A stretch of DNA of 8,406 nt from Deltaproteobacteria bacterium (GCA_030636245.1 DAOVXI010000065.1:1-8406); one strand, 5' to 3'. Shown: positions 1 through 5,591, counted from the first letter of the stretch. A program made the numbers and translations. The notes: a model not told the origin generated them from the sequence alone.

Positions 1-565
1 CTTCATTGACATCGGTATCCGAGACATGCGCTGTTCTGACCTTGAGCCTTGTTCTGGTCTTTCTCTGCTTAATGTCCTCGAACTCTTCCTCGAACTTGTC
101 CTTGTCCACTCCCTTTGCCGTGGTGCCGTACATGGCTATAAAACGGCGGTACGCATCAAGTGCAAACCTTCGGTTACTGGTCTTTTTCGCAAGCCCCTCA
201 ACACTCTTGTCATTAAGTCCAAGGTTCAGGATAGTCTCCATCATGCCTGGCATGCTCATAGAAGCACCGGACCTTACGGATACCAGGAGAGGGTCGTTGG
301 GGTCGCCGAGTTTCTTTCCGGCGAGCTTTTCAAGTTTTTTCAGGTGTTTGTCTGTCTCGGACTTTAGCCCGGGGGGATACTTCTTGTTGCTTTTGTAGTA
401 GAGGTCGCATACCTCTGTTGTGATGGTAAAGCCTGCGGGCACTGGAAGCCCTATGTTCGTCATCTCGGCCAGACCTGCGCCCTTACCTCCGAGAAGTTCC
501 TTCATTGTTCCCTTACCTTCGGCCTTGCCTCCTCCGAAAAAGTAAACAAACTTCTTCTTAGCCAT
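1..565 (-). CDS. ppdK: Pyruvate,phosphate dikinase, N-terminal part (cut by the window edge)
   Basis: PPDK interconverts pyruvate + ATP + Pi and PEP + AMP + PPi in the cytoplasm, and often supplies PEP for gluconeogenesis in anaerobes. Only the first 188 codons of a protein that is usually near 900 residues are present. The start of the ATP-grasp nucleotide-binding domain is clear: YFFGGGKAEG at 8-17, the GGKGAGLAEMT motif with Lys28, LPVPAGFTITTEVC at 40-53, and DPLLVSVRSG at 91-100 with Arg98, followed by SMPGMMETILNLGLND. Lys28 and Arg98 match ATP-site residues known in the Clostridium symbiosum enzyme. Position 102 is Ser where many bacterial enzymes have Arg; this position varies in the family. 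The ATG at 563-565 has GGAGGG at 575-580 with a 9-base spacer. The gene is divergent from rpoD. Family assignment is secure; whether the full protein is intact cannot be seen. Confidence 0.94.
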   Translation of the reverse strand, partial: MAKKKFVYFFGGGKAEGKGTMKELLGGKGAGLAEMTNIGLPVPAGFTITTEVCDLYYKSNKKYPPGLKSETDKHLKKLEKLAGKKLGDPNDPLLVSVRSGASMSMPGMMETILNLGLNDKSVEGLAKKTSNRRFALDAYRRFIAMYGTTAKGVDKDKFEEEFEDIKQRKTRTRLKVRTAHVSDTDVNE

Positions 566-651
566 TGACTGCGTCCCTCCGGATATGTTTTAGGTTTATG
601 CTACTCTCATCCCTTTAAAAGAGCTGTAATTCCTTCCAGGGAGTACTGCAA

Positions 652-680
652 AGATTAGCAAAAAAATTACTGCTTGTCAC
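652..680 (-). promoter_or_regulatory. Candidate sigma-70 promoter for ppdK
   Basis: Read on the minus strand there is GTGACA (675-680), a 17-base spacer and TAATCT (652-657), with TG one base before the -10 as in extended -10 promoters. The -35 matches consensus at 5 of 6 positions and the -10 only at 3 of 6. The predicted leader would be about 80 bases. The AT-rich stretch around 661-760 could hold other promoters, so this is tentative. Confidence 0.35.
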
Positions 681-791
681 CAAATAAATCGTCTTTTTAT
701 CATAAAATTTACTTAAAAATAAATATGGATTAAAATATATTCACATTCCACAAAAATAACCTAACACAACCGTAAATTAAGACCTCTCCTC

Positions 792-821
792 TTGACATGA
801 GGCTGTTCCGAGTGATATACT
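792..821 (+). promoter_or_regulatory. Extended -10 sigma-70 promoter for rpoD
   Basis: A perfect -35 TTGACA lies at 792-797. After an 18-base spacer comes TATACT (816-821), one mismatch from consensus, preceded by TGA at 813-815, which gives the TGn extended -10. Transcription should begin near 828, leaving a leader of about 30 bases before the rpoD ATG. An AT-rich tract upstream (661-770) could serve as an UP element. Confidence 0.8.
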
Positions 822-858
822 TTATAAGTTTTACATTTTCATAATAAGAGGTATTGAA

Positions 859-2409
859 ATGTCCAAAAGCACTACCAAAAAAACGAACACGAAGAAAAAG
901 ACGCAAAAAAAGAGTAACGGCAACGGTTCTCACTCAAACGAGATCATTGACCTTATTAACCTTGGAAGGGACAAAGGTTTTCTCACATATGATGAGATAA
1001 ACGAGGCATTCCCCAAGGAAAACTTCCAGGTCGAGGATATGGATAACCTCCTTGAGACCCTCGGTGAGATGGAGATCGAGGTCGTGGACACGGCTGAAAA
1101 AGGCCCTGCCCAGGAAGAGGAGAGCTCGGACAAGAAGGAAGAGGTGCTTGAAGCCGAGAGGGTCGAGGACCCTGTTCGCATCTACATGCGTGAGATGGGC
1201 GCCGTATCGCTCCTTAAACGTGAAGATGAGATAATGCTCGCCATGGCAATCGAAGAGGCAAGCGGTGAGCTGAAGAGACTGACACTTGGCAGTCCATTTG
1301 CCATGATGGAGATATTAAGAACGGTCGGACGTATCCGTGAAGGACACACCTCCATAAGAAAACTGCTTGAAGAGACCGAAGAAGGTCAGCTCAACGAGGA
1401 GTTTATCGAAAAATCGCTTACTCAAATCGAAAAACTAAAGAGAAGAAAGGCCGCGGGCGCATACAAGGTCCTGCAGGATGTGAACCTTAGCCCTGAGGTG
1501 ATAGAAAGAATAACCACACGTATCCTTATGATCGAAAGGCTGGTCGCAAGGGAAGAGCGTAAGCGCGGCCCCAAGAAGAGCAAAAGAGCCATGAAGAGGG
1601 TTACACGGGTTTTGACGCTTATTGATATGAAAAGGCCCGAGCTCAAGGATCTCTCAGCGGAGACCGGCCAGGAGAACTACAAGCTCTGGCGCGCGAAGCA
1701 GCGCCTCATAGAGGCTAACCTTCGTCTTGTCGTAAGCATCGCCAAGCGCTACGTCAATCTAGGACTGAAATTCTCCGACCTTATACAGGAAGGTAACATC
1801 GGGCTCATGAAGGCCGTTGACAAGTTCGACTACAAAAAGGGCTACAAATTCTCTACATACGCCACATGGTGGATACGCCAGGCCATAACAAGAAGCATCG
1901 CCGACCACGGACGCACGATCCGTATCCCGGTGCACATGATAGAGACGATAAACAGGCTTCTACAGACCTCACGCCAGCTCCTGAAGGACCTTGGCAGAGA
2001 GCCCTTCCCTGAAGAGATTGCCGAGAGGATGGATATCCCCATCGGTAAGGTAAGGCGCATCTTAAGGCTTATGAAACAGACCCTGAGTTTGGAGACCCCT
2101 ATCGGCGACGATGAGGAAAGCTCGCTCGGAGACTTTATTGAGGACGAGAAGAGCCCATCGCCAACAGAGGCGGCGGTCGAGAAAGATTTGTCTGACCAGA
2201 CCGATATGGCTCTGGATAGCCTTACGGAACGTGAGCAGAAGGTTCTTCGCATGCGTTTTGGGATCGGTGAGCGTCAGGACTACACACTTGAAGAGGGAGG
2301 AAAGGTGCTCGGAGTTACCCGTGAAAGGGTCCGTCAGATCGAGGCCAAGGCCATCAGAAGGCTTCGCCACCCGACAAGAGCCAAGCTCCTAAAGGGCTTT
2401 GCCGAATAG
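859..2409 (+). CDS. rpoD: Primary RNA polymerase sigma factor (sigma-70, RpoD)
   Basis: This is the housekeeping sigma subunit that directs RNA polymerase to -35/-10 promoters. At 516 residues it lies between the short Gram-positive SigA and the long E. coli RpoD. A Lys/Thr-rich tail (2-22) precedes region 1.1 (about 24-80) and an acidic linker. Region 1.2 starts at DPVRIYMREMG (104-114). A reduced non-conserved region with basic clusters spans roughly 138-275. Region 2 is near perfect: ANLRLVVSIAKRYVNLGLKF (286-305), DLIQEGNIGLMKAVDKFDY, then FSTYATWWIRQAITRSIADH (331-350). Region 3 follows to about 450. Region 4 holds DSLTEREQKVLRMRFG (453-468) and the helix-turn-helix GVTRERVRQIEAKAIRRLRH (485-504). 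Gly480 stands where TLEEVG is usual (here TLEEGG). The ATG has a GAGGT ribosome site at 848-852 with a 6-base spacer. The gene is monocistronic, with its own promoter and terminator. Confidence 0.98.
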   Translation: MSKSTTKKTNTKKKTQKKSNGNGSHSNEIIDLINLGRDKGFLTYDEINEAFPKENFQVEDMDNLLETLGEMEIEVVDTAEKGPAQEEESSDKKEEVLEAERVEDPVRIYMREMGAVSLLKREDEIMLAMAIEEASGELKRLTLGSPFAMMEILRTVGRIREGHTSIRKLLEETEEGQLNEEFIEKSLTQIEKLKRRKAAGAYKVLQDVNLSPEVIERITTRILMIERLVAREERKRGPKKSKRAMKRVTRVLTLIDMKRPELKDLSAETGQENYKLWRAKQRLIEANLRLVVSIAKRYVNLGLKFSDLIQEGNIGLMKAVDKFDYKKGYKFSTYATWWIRQAITRSIADHGRTIRIPVHMIETINRLLQTSRQLLKDLGREPFPEEIAERMDIPIGKVRRILRLMKQTLSLETPIGDDEESSLGDFIEDEKSPSPTEAAVEKDLSDQTDMALDSLTEREQKVLRMRFGIGERQDYTLEEGGKVLGVTRERVRQIEAKAIRRLRHPTRAKLLKGFAE

Positions 2410-2435
2410 CTAGTAGGCAAACCATAATATAAAAC

Positions 2436-2468
2436 AAAAAGGGCGGGAATTTTTCCCGCCCTTTTTTT
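2436..2468. terminator. Intrinsic terminator after rpoD, probably bidirectional
   Basis: The stem GGGCGGGAA (2441-2449) pairs perfectly with TTCCCGCCC (2453-2461) across a TTT loop, and a run of seven T follows (2462-2468). Five A residues at 2436-2440 mirror the T run, so the structure can also stop minus-strand transcripts from the convergent small gene that ends at 2523. Confidence 0.95.
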
Positions 2469-2494
2469 GTTCAAACAGTAAGGCACTTCATCTT

Positions 2495-2520
2495 AGATGG
2501 GCAATGGCCACCGATTAATA
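2495..2520 (+). repeat. Hairpin repeat family A, copy 1 (core inverted)
   Basis: This copy has a TAGA lead, the core GGGCAATGGCC (2499-2509) and the tail ACCGATTAATA (2510-2520). The lead and tail align in the same orientation with the copies at 2951-2978 and 5455-5482. The core, however, is the reverse complement of theirs (CAATGG instead of CCATTG). It lies between the rpoD terminator and the stop codon of the small minus-strand gene. Confidence 0.6.
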
Positions 2521-2522
2521 TA

Positions 2523-2828
2523 CTACCTATCTAAAATCTTTTTCGATAACCCATCAATAAATGCATCAATTAGCAAATCTTCCGAAGAATAATCTGGTTT
2601 TTCATAAATAGTCCACTTATTACCATTTGTCATAAACCCTGCCTCATCCTCATATATATACAACTCAAATATTTGTCCTGCGACCTTAACTACAGCCATA
2701 TGATATATTTCTTTTTTTCCAACCTTTTTCTCAAACTCTATAACATCAGCATTGGTTGTTGTTTTCAAAAAATTCTTGCATTTTTCAAGACATTGTTTTT
2801 GGAAAGCATTTAATTCATTATGAAGCAT
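2523..2828 (-). CDS. Small AT-rich protein of unknown function (101 aa)
   Basis: I do not recognise the family. The 101-residue product has no signal peptide and no membrane segment. It begins with a helical, Cys- and Lys-containing stretch (HNELNAFQKQCLEKCKNFLK, 3-22). A middle part looks like beta strands (AVVKVAGQIFELYIYEDE at about 45-62), followed by a WTIYEKPDYSSEDLL segment (72-86) and a C-terminal helix. The size, charge and alpha/beta pattern recall small immunity or antitoxin-like proteins, but nothing specific supports that. The gene is real on other grounds: the ATG at 2826-2828 has an SD fully matching AAGGAGGT (2839-2846) with a 10-base spacer. Base composition is visibly more AT-rich than rpoD, gap or pgk, which suggests later acquisition. 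A short open stretch ends two bases before the ATG (TAA-T-ATG), as in a translationally coupled pair whose first gene has been lost. Confidence 0.75.
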   Translation of the reverse strand: MLHNELNAFQKQCLEKCKNFLKTTTNADVIEFEKKVGKKEIYHMAVVKVAGQIFELYIYEDEAGFMTNGNKWTIYEKPDYSSEDLLIDAFIDGLSKKILDR

Positions 2829-2829
2829 A

Positions 2830-2913
2830 TTAAAGTGGACCTCCTTTCCAAAGATCTATGTGTGACTTCTTAAAAACTTTTTTTACTACCTCGCCTGCTA
2901 TCTGAAAAACCTG
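2830..2913 (-). pseudogene. Possible 3' remnant of a lost gene upstream of the small AT-rich gene
   Basis: On the minus strand a 27-residue open stretch beginning QVFQIAGEVVKKVFKKSHID reads to a TAA at 2830-2832, one base before the ATG of the small gene. It contains HIDLWKGG and looks like real coding sequence. It is preceded in frame by a TGA (2914-2916). Further upstream in this frame the stretch runs back to ATG at 2941-2943 (MNRLWQKGW), and in another frame IDYGRKGGDRFFR is open, so a stop or frameshift may separate parts of one former gene. The SD of the small gene lies inside this stretch. A hairpin repeat at 2951-2978 sits just upstream and may mark the break. HIDLW resembles a motif of papain/NlpC-like amidase effectors, but 27 residues are too few to assign a family. 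The stretch could also be chance. Confidence 0.35.
2839..2846 (-). promoter_or_regulatory. Strong Shine-Dalgarno of the small AT-rich gene
   Basis: AAGGAGGT is read on the minus strand, 10 bases before the ATG at 2826-2828. It is a full match to the anti-SD sequence and fixes the start. It is the best ribosome site in the window. Confidence 0.85.
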
Positions 2914-2950
2914 TCACCACCCTTTCTGCCATAATCTATTCATAGCCTCG

Positions 2951-2978
2951 TAGAGTGGGCCATTGCCCACTGATAATA
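2951..2978 (+). repeat. Hairpin repeat family A, copy 2
   Basis: TAGA is followed by GTGGGC (2955-2960), a CATT loop and GCCCAC (2965-2970), a perfect 6-bp stem, then the tail TGATAATA. It matches the copy at 5455-5482 at 26 of 28 positions, including an uninterrupted 22-base identity (2957-2978 against 5461-5482). It lies between the two accessory minus-strand genes. No T run follows, so it is not an obvious terminator. Confidence 0.8.
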
Positions 2979-2989
2979 TCCGAACCCAA

Positions 2990-3063
2990 CCGTCATACTT
3001 CGATAAGCTCAGCACGAACGGTTTCGTTTGACTCTCTTCTGATTCCCCAACCGTTCGCCCTGA
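2990..3063. repeat. Second repeat family: inverted pair of TTCGA/AAGCTCAG-type palindromic units
   Basis: Bases 2990-3021 form one 32-base unit with CCGT at one end, TTCGATAAGCTCAGCACGA inside and ACGG at the other end. Bases 3051-3063 (CCGTTCGCCCTGA) look like a truncated unit in opposite orientation. The facing ends give a 9-bp perfect inverted repeat, CGAACGGTT (3015-3023) with AACCGTTCG (3049-3057), around a 25-base loop. Units of the TTCGANAAGCTCAG type are common intergenic palindromes in many bacterial genomes. The pair begins four bases past the stop of the long fusion gene and may form the 3' end structure of its mRNA; there is no T run. Confidence 0.7.
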
Positions 3064-3066
3064 CCT

Positions 3067-5391
3067 TTATAACGTTAAAACAGGCCACTTCCCGAATAAG
3101 TAGAGTTTCAGGGAATCTCTACTTCGTTTTATTTTAAGTAAATATATAAAGCCAAAAAGCATGACCCTTACTTCATCATACCTAACACTGCACTCTATTT
3201 TCACGATAGGCAGCCAATTAAAGAGGCGTATGGTGCTCGCCCCATCATCTAAAACATAGTTCTTTAGTGAAGGCTCAATTGAAAGACTTCTCTTAAGAAA
3301 ACCGAGGGAGGTAACCTTGTTTGCCTCAAGTTTATTATAAACACTCTCATAGTCAATCTTGCTTTGAAATGATTTTTCTGTTACATCATTTAGATTCTCA
3401 TGAAATCGGTTCTCCTCTATTCCGAGTGTGTTAAAAAGACTTTCTATGCGGATGTTCCCTCCGATATCTCTTTTAATGCAAACAAACTGCTTTCTAAATA
3501 TTATCGCGAATATACAGCCGTGGAATGAATCGGTAATAAAATACTCCGCATTCTTGATCAAACTTAGCCACTGACCAACAGAATTAGAATCACCTTCTTC
3601 ATTCTTCAGAACATTTATAAATTCATATTCTGACTTTAACTTCTCAATATTCTTGATCTCATCCTTGACCTTACGAGGGTCGTCATCCAAAAACATATAA
3701 GCAACATATTTCTTTTCGGGTTCCTTAACATCATAGCTGGAGATGATCTCTTCATAATCTTGAGCACTTAACAAAAGAGTCGGATCAAGCACTTGCTCGG
3801 CGCTGACATTGAAGGTATCATCGCAGATATCCACGGCTGTTTTCTCCCCGACGGAGACGGACTCAAACCTTGAAAGAAGCTCTCGTATCCTTCCCTTCTC
3901 CACTTCGCTGCCAACGAATCTATCGCTCCCAAAACTTGCCGCGTAAGAAATGATGCTTTTATTCCCGAGGACCCAGTTGAAGAAGTATCTATAATCAGAA
4001 TGCCATCGCCAGACCTGACCGCTTCCGACGACAAACTTATCAAAGAATCTGTTTAGTTTTCTTAGTTCAGCTACCGACTTACAGAGTTTAGTTCTTTTTA
4101 GAAATTTCCTTCTAAAGTCATCAAAAACCGAGTTATCGCCTTTAAAACGCTTGGGCACGAAATTTACGATCTCCGGTTTATAGCCCAATCTTTCTACCGA
4201 CCTTGAGAGTGCATAAGCAACCATAACGGCTCCAAAGTCATGGTTGCTAGAATGAAAATTCATTATACCGACTCTGTTTCGCCCCAACTCTCTTTCGATT
4301 AAATTTATTACAGATGATCTATCTCCTACTTTTTTAAAAAAAGACCCTCTGTTCTTATGCACCACCGCAGGCATCCTCAATATGGGACTTCTTTTTACGG
4401 CAACCTCCAGAGGGACTGCCTGACAAGTCGCCATCTCAGGCTTGATCTTTTCCAAAAGCTTTCTTCCCTTAGAGTTATTAACTAATATCATGGAGGTGCC
4501 ACCGTCGTCATCGAGGTTTTTATCATAAGAATCTATGCCCCAAAAATCCCCCAGTGTTATATCCGAAACCCGTGGCAATGTAGCAAAAGCACAGCTTGTG
4601 CAACAAGGCCTTAACGTTAGGTTTTTAGTAAGTCCAACCATGTATCTGGTATTTCTAAATTGCCTTAGGTATTTACTTTGAACATTATTCTTCTTATAAT
4701 CAAAGCTAAAACAAAAACTAAAATTACTCCAGCCAGTGGTTTTATCTCGAAAAGAAATGCCGGAGATCTCATCTTTACCTTCGCCTACTTCTTCCATATA
4801 TCTATCAAATATTTTTTGTGATGGCGTTCCATGGCACAACAGATCAACACTGAGTAGCGTATCGTAATCCTTCCTTAAAAAACCGTGCAACCCGGCAACC
4901 TGACACGGTGTTCCGACGTATAGGACAACTTTATTTTCATCCAGAAGCTCCTTGATCCTTAAGAAAACATCGCCCATTTCACATTGAATGTACTTAGAGC
5001 CCCTTAACTTCGGAAGTTCTTTTTTATCATCAATGATGACTTGCTTTAACCTGTTATCCTCATCAAATGATGCGCCGCAGACAAAACCATTATTATCAAG
5101 AACATACTCCGCCAATAAAGTAAAGACGCCGCCTGATGAACTTTCTTTACGTATCTTCTCATCTCTACACCAACCGGCAAAGCAGTCAGGGCTTACGGTA
5201 TTGTTCTTCGCAAAACTTTCACTCTGTGCCGGACAAACCTTATTACAGAGATCGCAGTCAGTGCATTTATCCTGATCGCCTATGGGGTAGACAAAACCCT
5301 CAACATCTTTTTCCATAGATATCGCGGCAAAATCGCATATAGCACTGCATGCGGTACATCCAAAACAATCCTCTTTTAATGTTTTTATCAT
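3067..5391 (-). CDS. Fusion: dicluster ferredoxin + FrhB/FdhB-like oxidoreductase + polysaccharide pyruvyl transferase
   Basis: This 774-residue protein probably modifies surface polysaccharide. Residues are numbered from the ATG at 5389-5391. An N-terminal ferredoxin module has two 4Fe-4S motifs, C9/C12/C15/C19 and C43/C46/C49/C53. An FrhB/FdhB-type domain (coenzyme F420 hydrogenase/dehydrogenase beta family, flavin-binding) follows: SSSGGVF (84-90), VGTPCQ (159-164), LLCHG, then RPCCTSC (261-267) and LGDFWGID (280-287). From about 373 a polysaccharide pyruvyl transferase domain follows: RVGIMNFHSSNHDFGAVM, GSGQVWRW (457-464), SYAASFG, VSVGEKTAVDIC (512-523), DPT and TDSFHG (620-625). It would move pyruvyl from PEP to a sugar. 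The tail (about 721-774) carries three LFG..P-type repeats. I chose the ATG because GAGG lies 5 bases upstream; an in-frame GTG at 5421 has no SD. No membrane segment is evident. No glycosyltransferase neighbours are seen. Electron donor and sugar substrate are unknown. Confidence 0.93.
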   Translation of the reverse strand: MIKTLKEDCFGCTACSAICDFAAISMEKDVEGFVYPIGDQDKCTDCDLCNKVCPAQSESFAKNNTVSPDCFAGWCRDEKIRKESSSGGVFTLLAEYVLDNNGFVCGASFDEDNRLKQVIIDDKKELPKLRGSKYIQCEMGDVFLRIKELLDENKVVLYVGTPCQVAGLHGFLRKDYDTLLSVDLLCHGTPSQKIFDRYMEEVGEGKDEISGISFRDKTTGWSNFSFCFSFDYKKNNVQSKYLRQFRNTRYMVGLTKNLTLRPCCTSCAFATLPRVSDITLGDFWGIDSYDKNLDDDGGTSMILVNNSKGRKLLEKIKPEMATCQAVPLEVAVKRSPILRMPAVVHKNRGSFFKKVGDRSSVINLIERELGRNRVGIMNFHSSNHDFGAVMVAYALSRSVERLGYKPEIVNFVPKRFKGDNSVFDDFRRKFLKRTKLCKSVAELRKLNRFFDKFVVGSGQVWRWHSDYRYFFNWVLGNKSIISYAASFGSDRFVGSEVEKGRIRELLSRFESVSVGEKTAVDICDDTFNVSAEQVLDPTLLLSAQDYEEIISSYDVKEPEKKYVAYMFLDDDPRKVKDEIKNIEKLKSEYEFINVLKNEEGDSNSVGQWLSLIKNAEYFITDSFHGCIFAIIFRKQFVCIKRDIGGNIRIESLFNTLGIEENRFHENLNDVTEKSFQSKIDYESVYNKLEANKVTSLGFLKRSLSIEPSLKNYVLDDGASTIRLFNWLPIVKIECSVRYDEVRVMLFGFIYLLKIKRSRDSLKLYLFGKWPVLTL

Positions 5392-5396
5392 TAAAA

Positions 5397-5400
5397 CCTC
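5397..5400 (-). promoter_or_regulatory. Ribosome site deciding the start of the fusion gene
   Basis: GAGG is read on the minus strand and is separated by TTTTA from the ATG at 5389-5391. It favours this ATG over the GTG at 5419-5421, which lies ten codons upstream and has only an SD-poor context. The N-terminus from this ATG (MIKTLKEDCFGC) also starts close to the first Cys motif, as is usual for the family. Confidence 0.6.
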
Positions 5401-5454
5401 AAGTGGTAAGTCATTAGGCACCGGTCAAATTGCAGAATACGCTTCTTTGCTTCA

Positions 5455-5482
5455 TAGGGCGGGCCATTGCCCACTGATAATA
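5455..5482 (+). repeat. Hairpin repeat family A, copy 3
   Basis: TAGGGCGGGC, CATT, GCCCAC and TGATAATA align with copy 2 (2951-2978) with two mismatches over 28 bases. One mismatch changes GTGGGC to GCGGGC and weakens the outer stem. It lies inside the predicted 5' leader of the fusion gene, about ten bases past the predicted transcription start, so the hairpin would be transcribed at the head of that mRNA. Confidence 0.8.
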
Positions 5483-5498
5483 AACTGCCCTGCTCGGC

Positions 5499-5527
5499 AT
5501 TATCCCTCAAAGCCAAAGACTCGTCAA
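5499..5527 (-). promoter_or_regulatory. Sigma-70 promoter for the pyruvyltransferase fusion gene
   Basis: On the minus strand TTGACG (5522-5527) is followed by exactly 17 bases and then GATAAT (5499-5504). Each box differs from consensus at one position. The start should be near 5492, giving a leader of about 100 bases that carries repeat copy 3. No other strong candidate is visible between this gene and aroD on that strand. Confidence 0.72.
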
Positions 5528-5562
5528 TCCCCTTCATACATAATAGTGAAAAAGTGAATTCC

Positions 5563-5591
5563 TTGACTTTTTGCGGTATTTAAAGTAAATA
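5563..5591 (+). promoter_or_regulatory. Candidate promoter of the aroD-gap-pgk operon
   Basis: TTGACT (5563-5568) is a 5 of 6 match to the -35. A 17-base spacer leads to TAAATA (5586-5591), only 3 of 6, within an AT-rich run that also offers TATATA at 5590-5595 with a longer spacer. It is divergent from the promoter at 5499-5527, with the two -35 boxes 35 bases apart. Confidence 0.5.

Noticed and set aside
6..398. Plus-strand open frame of 130 codons (and an overlapping one at 26-367) opposite ppdK
   Set aside because: It is the complement of an unmistakable PPDK N-terminus, is rich in Ser/Leu/Phe as antisense frames are, and has no ribosome site.
1842..2252. Minus-strand open frames (also 2062-2370 and 1422-1646) inside rpoD
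   Set aside because: They lie opposite the most conserved sigma regions 2 to 4 and are explained by codon bias.
2951..2978. Hairpin repeat as a Rho-independent terminator for the fusion gene
   Set aside because: The stem is short and no T run follows on either strand.
2955..3137. Plus-strand open frame of 60 codons through the intergenic repeats
   Set aside because: It starts inside a hairpin repeat, runs through both repeat families into the end of the fusion gene, and has no SD.
3768..4043. Second minus-strand open frame of 91 codons inside the fusion gene
   Set aside because: It overlaps the pyruvyl transferase motifs in a different frame, and there is no sign of a start site.
5392..5421. 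Ten-codon N-terminal extension of the fusion protein from a GTG at 5419-5421
   Set aside because: No SD precedes the GTG, while the internal ATG at 5389-5391 has GAGG five bases upstream and begins where the family usually starts.
2495..5482. Regularly spaced repeats as a CRISPR array
   Set aside because: There are only three copies, at unequal distances of about 450 and 2500 bases with genes between them, one has an inverted core, and no cas gene is present.
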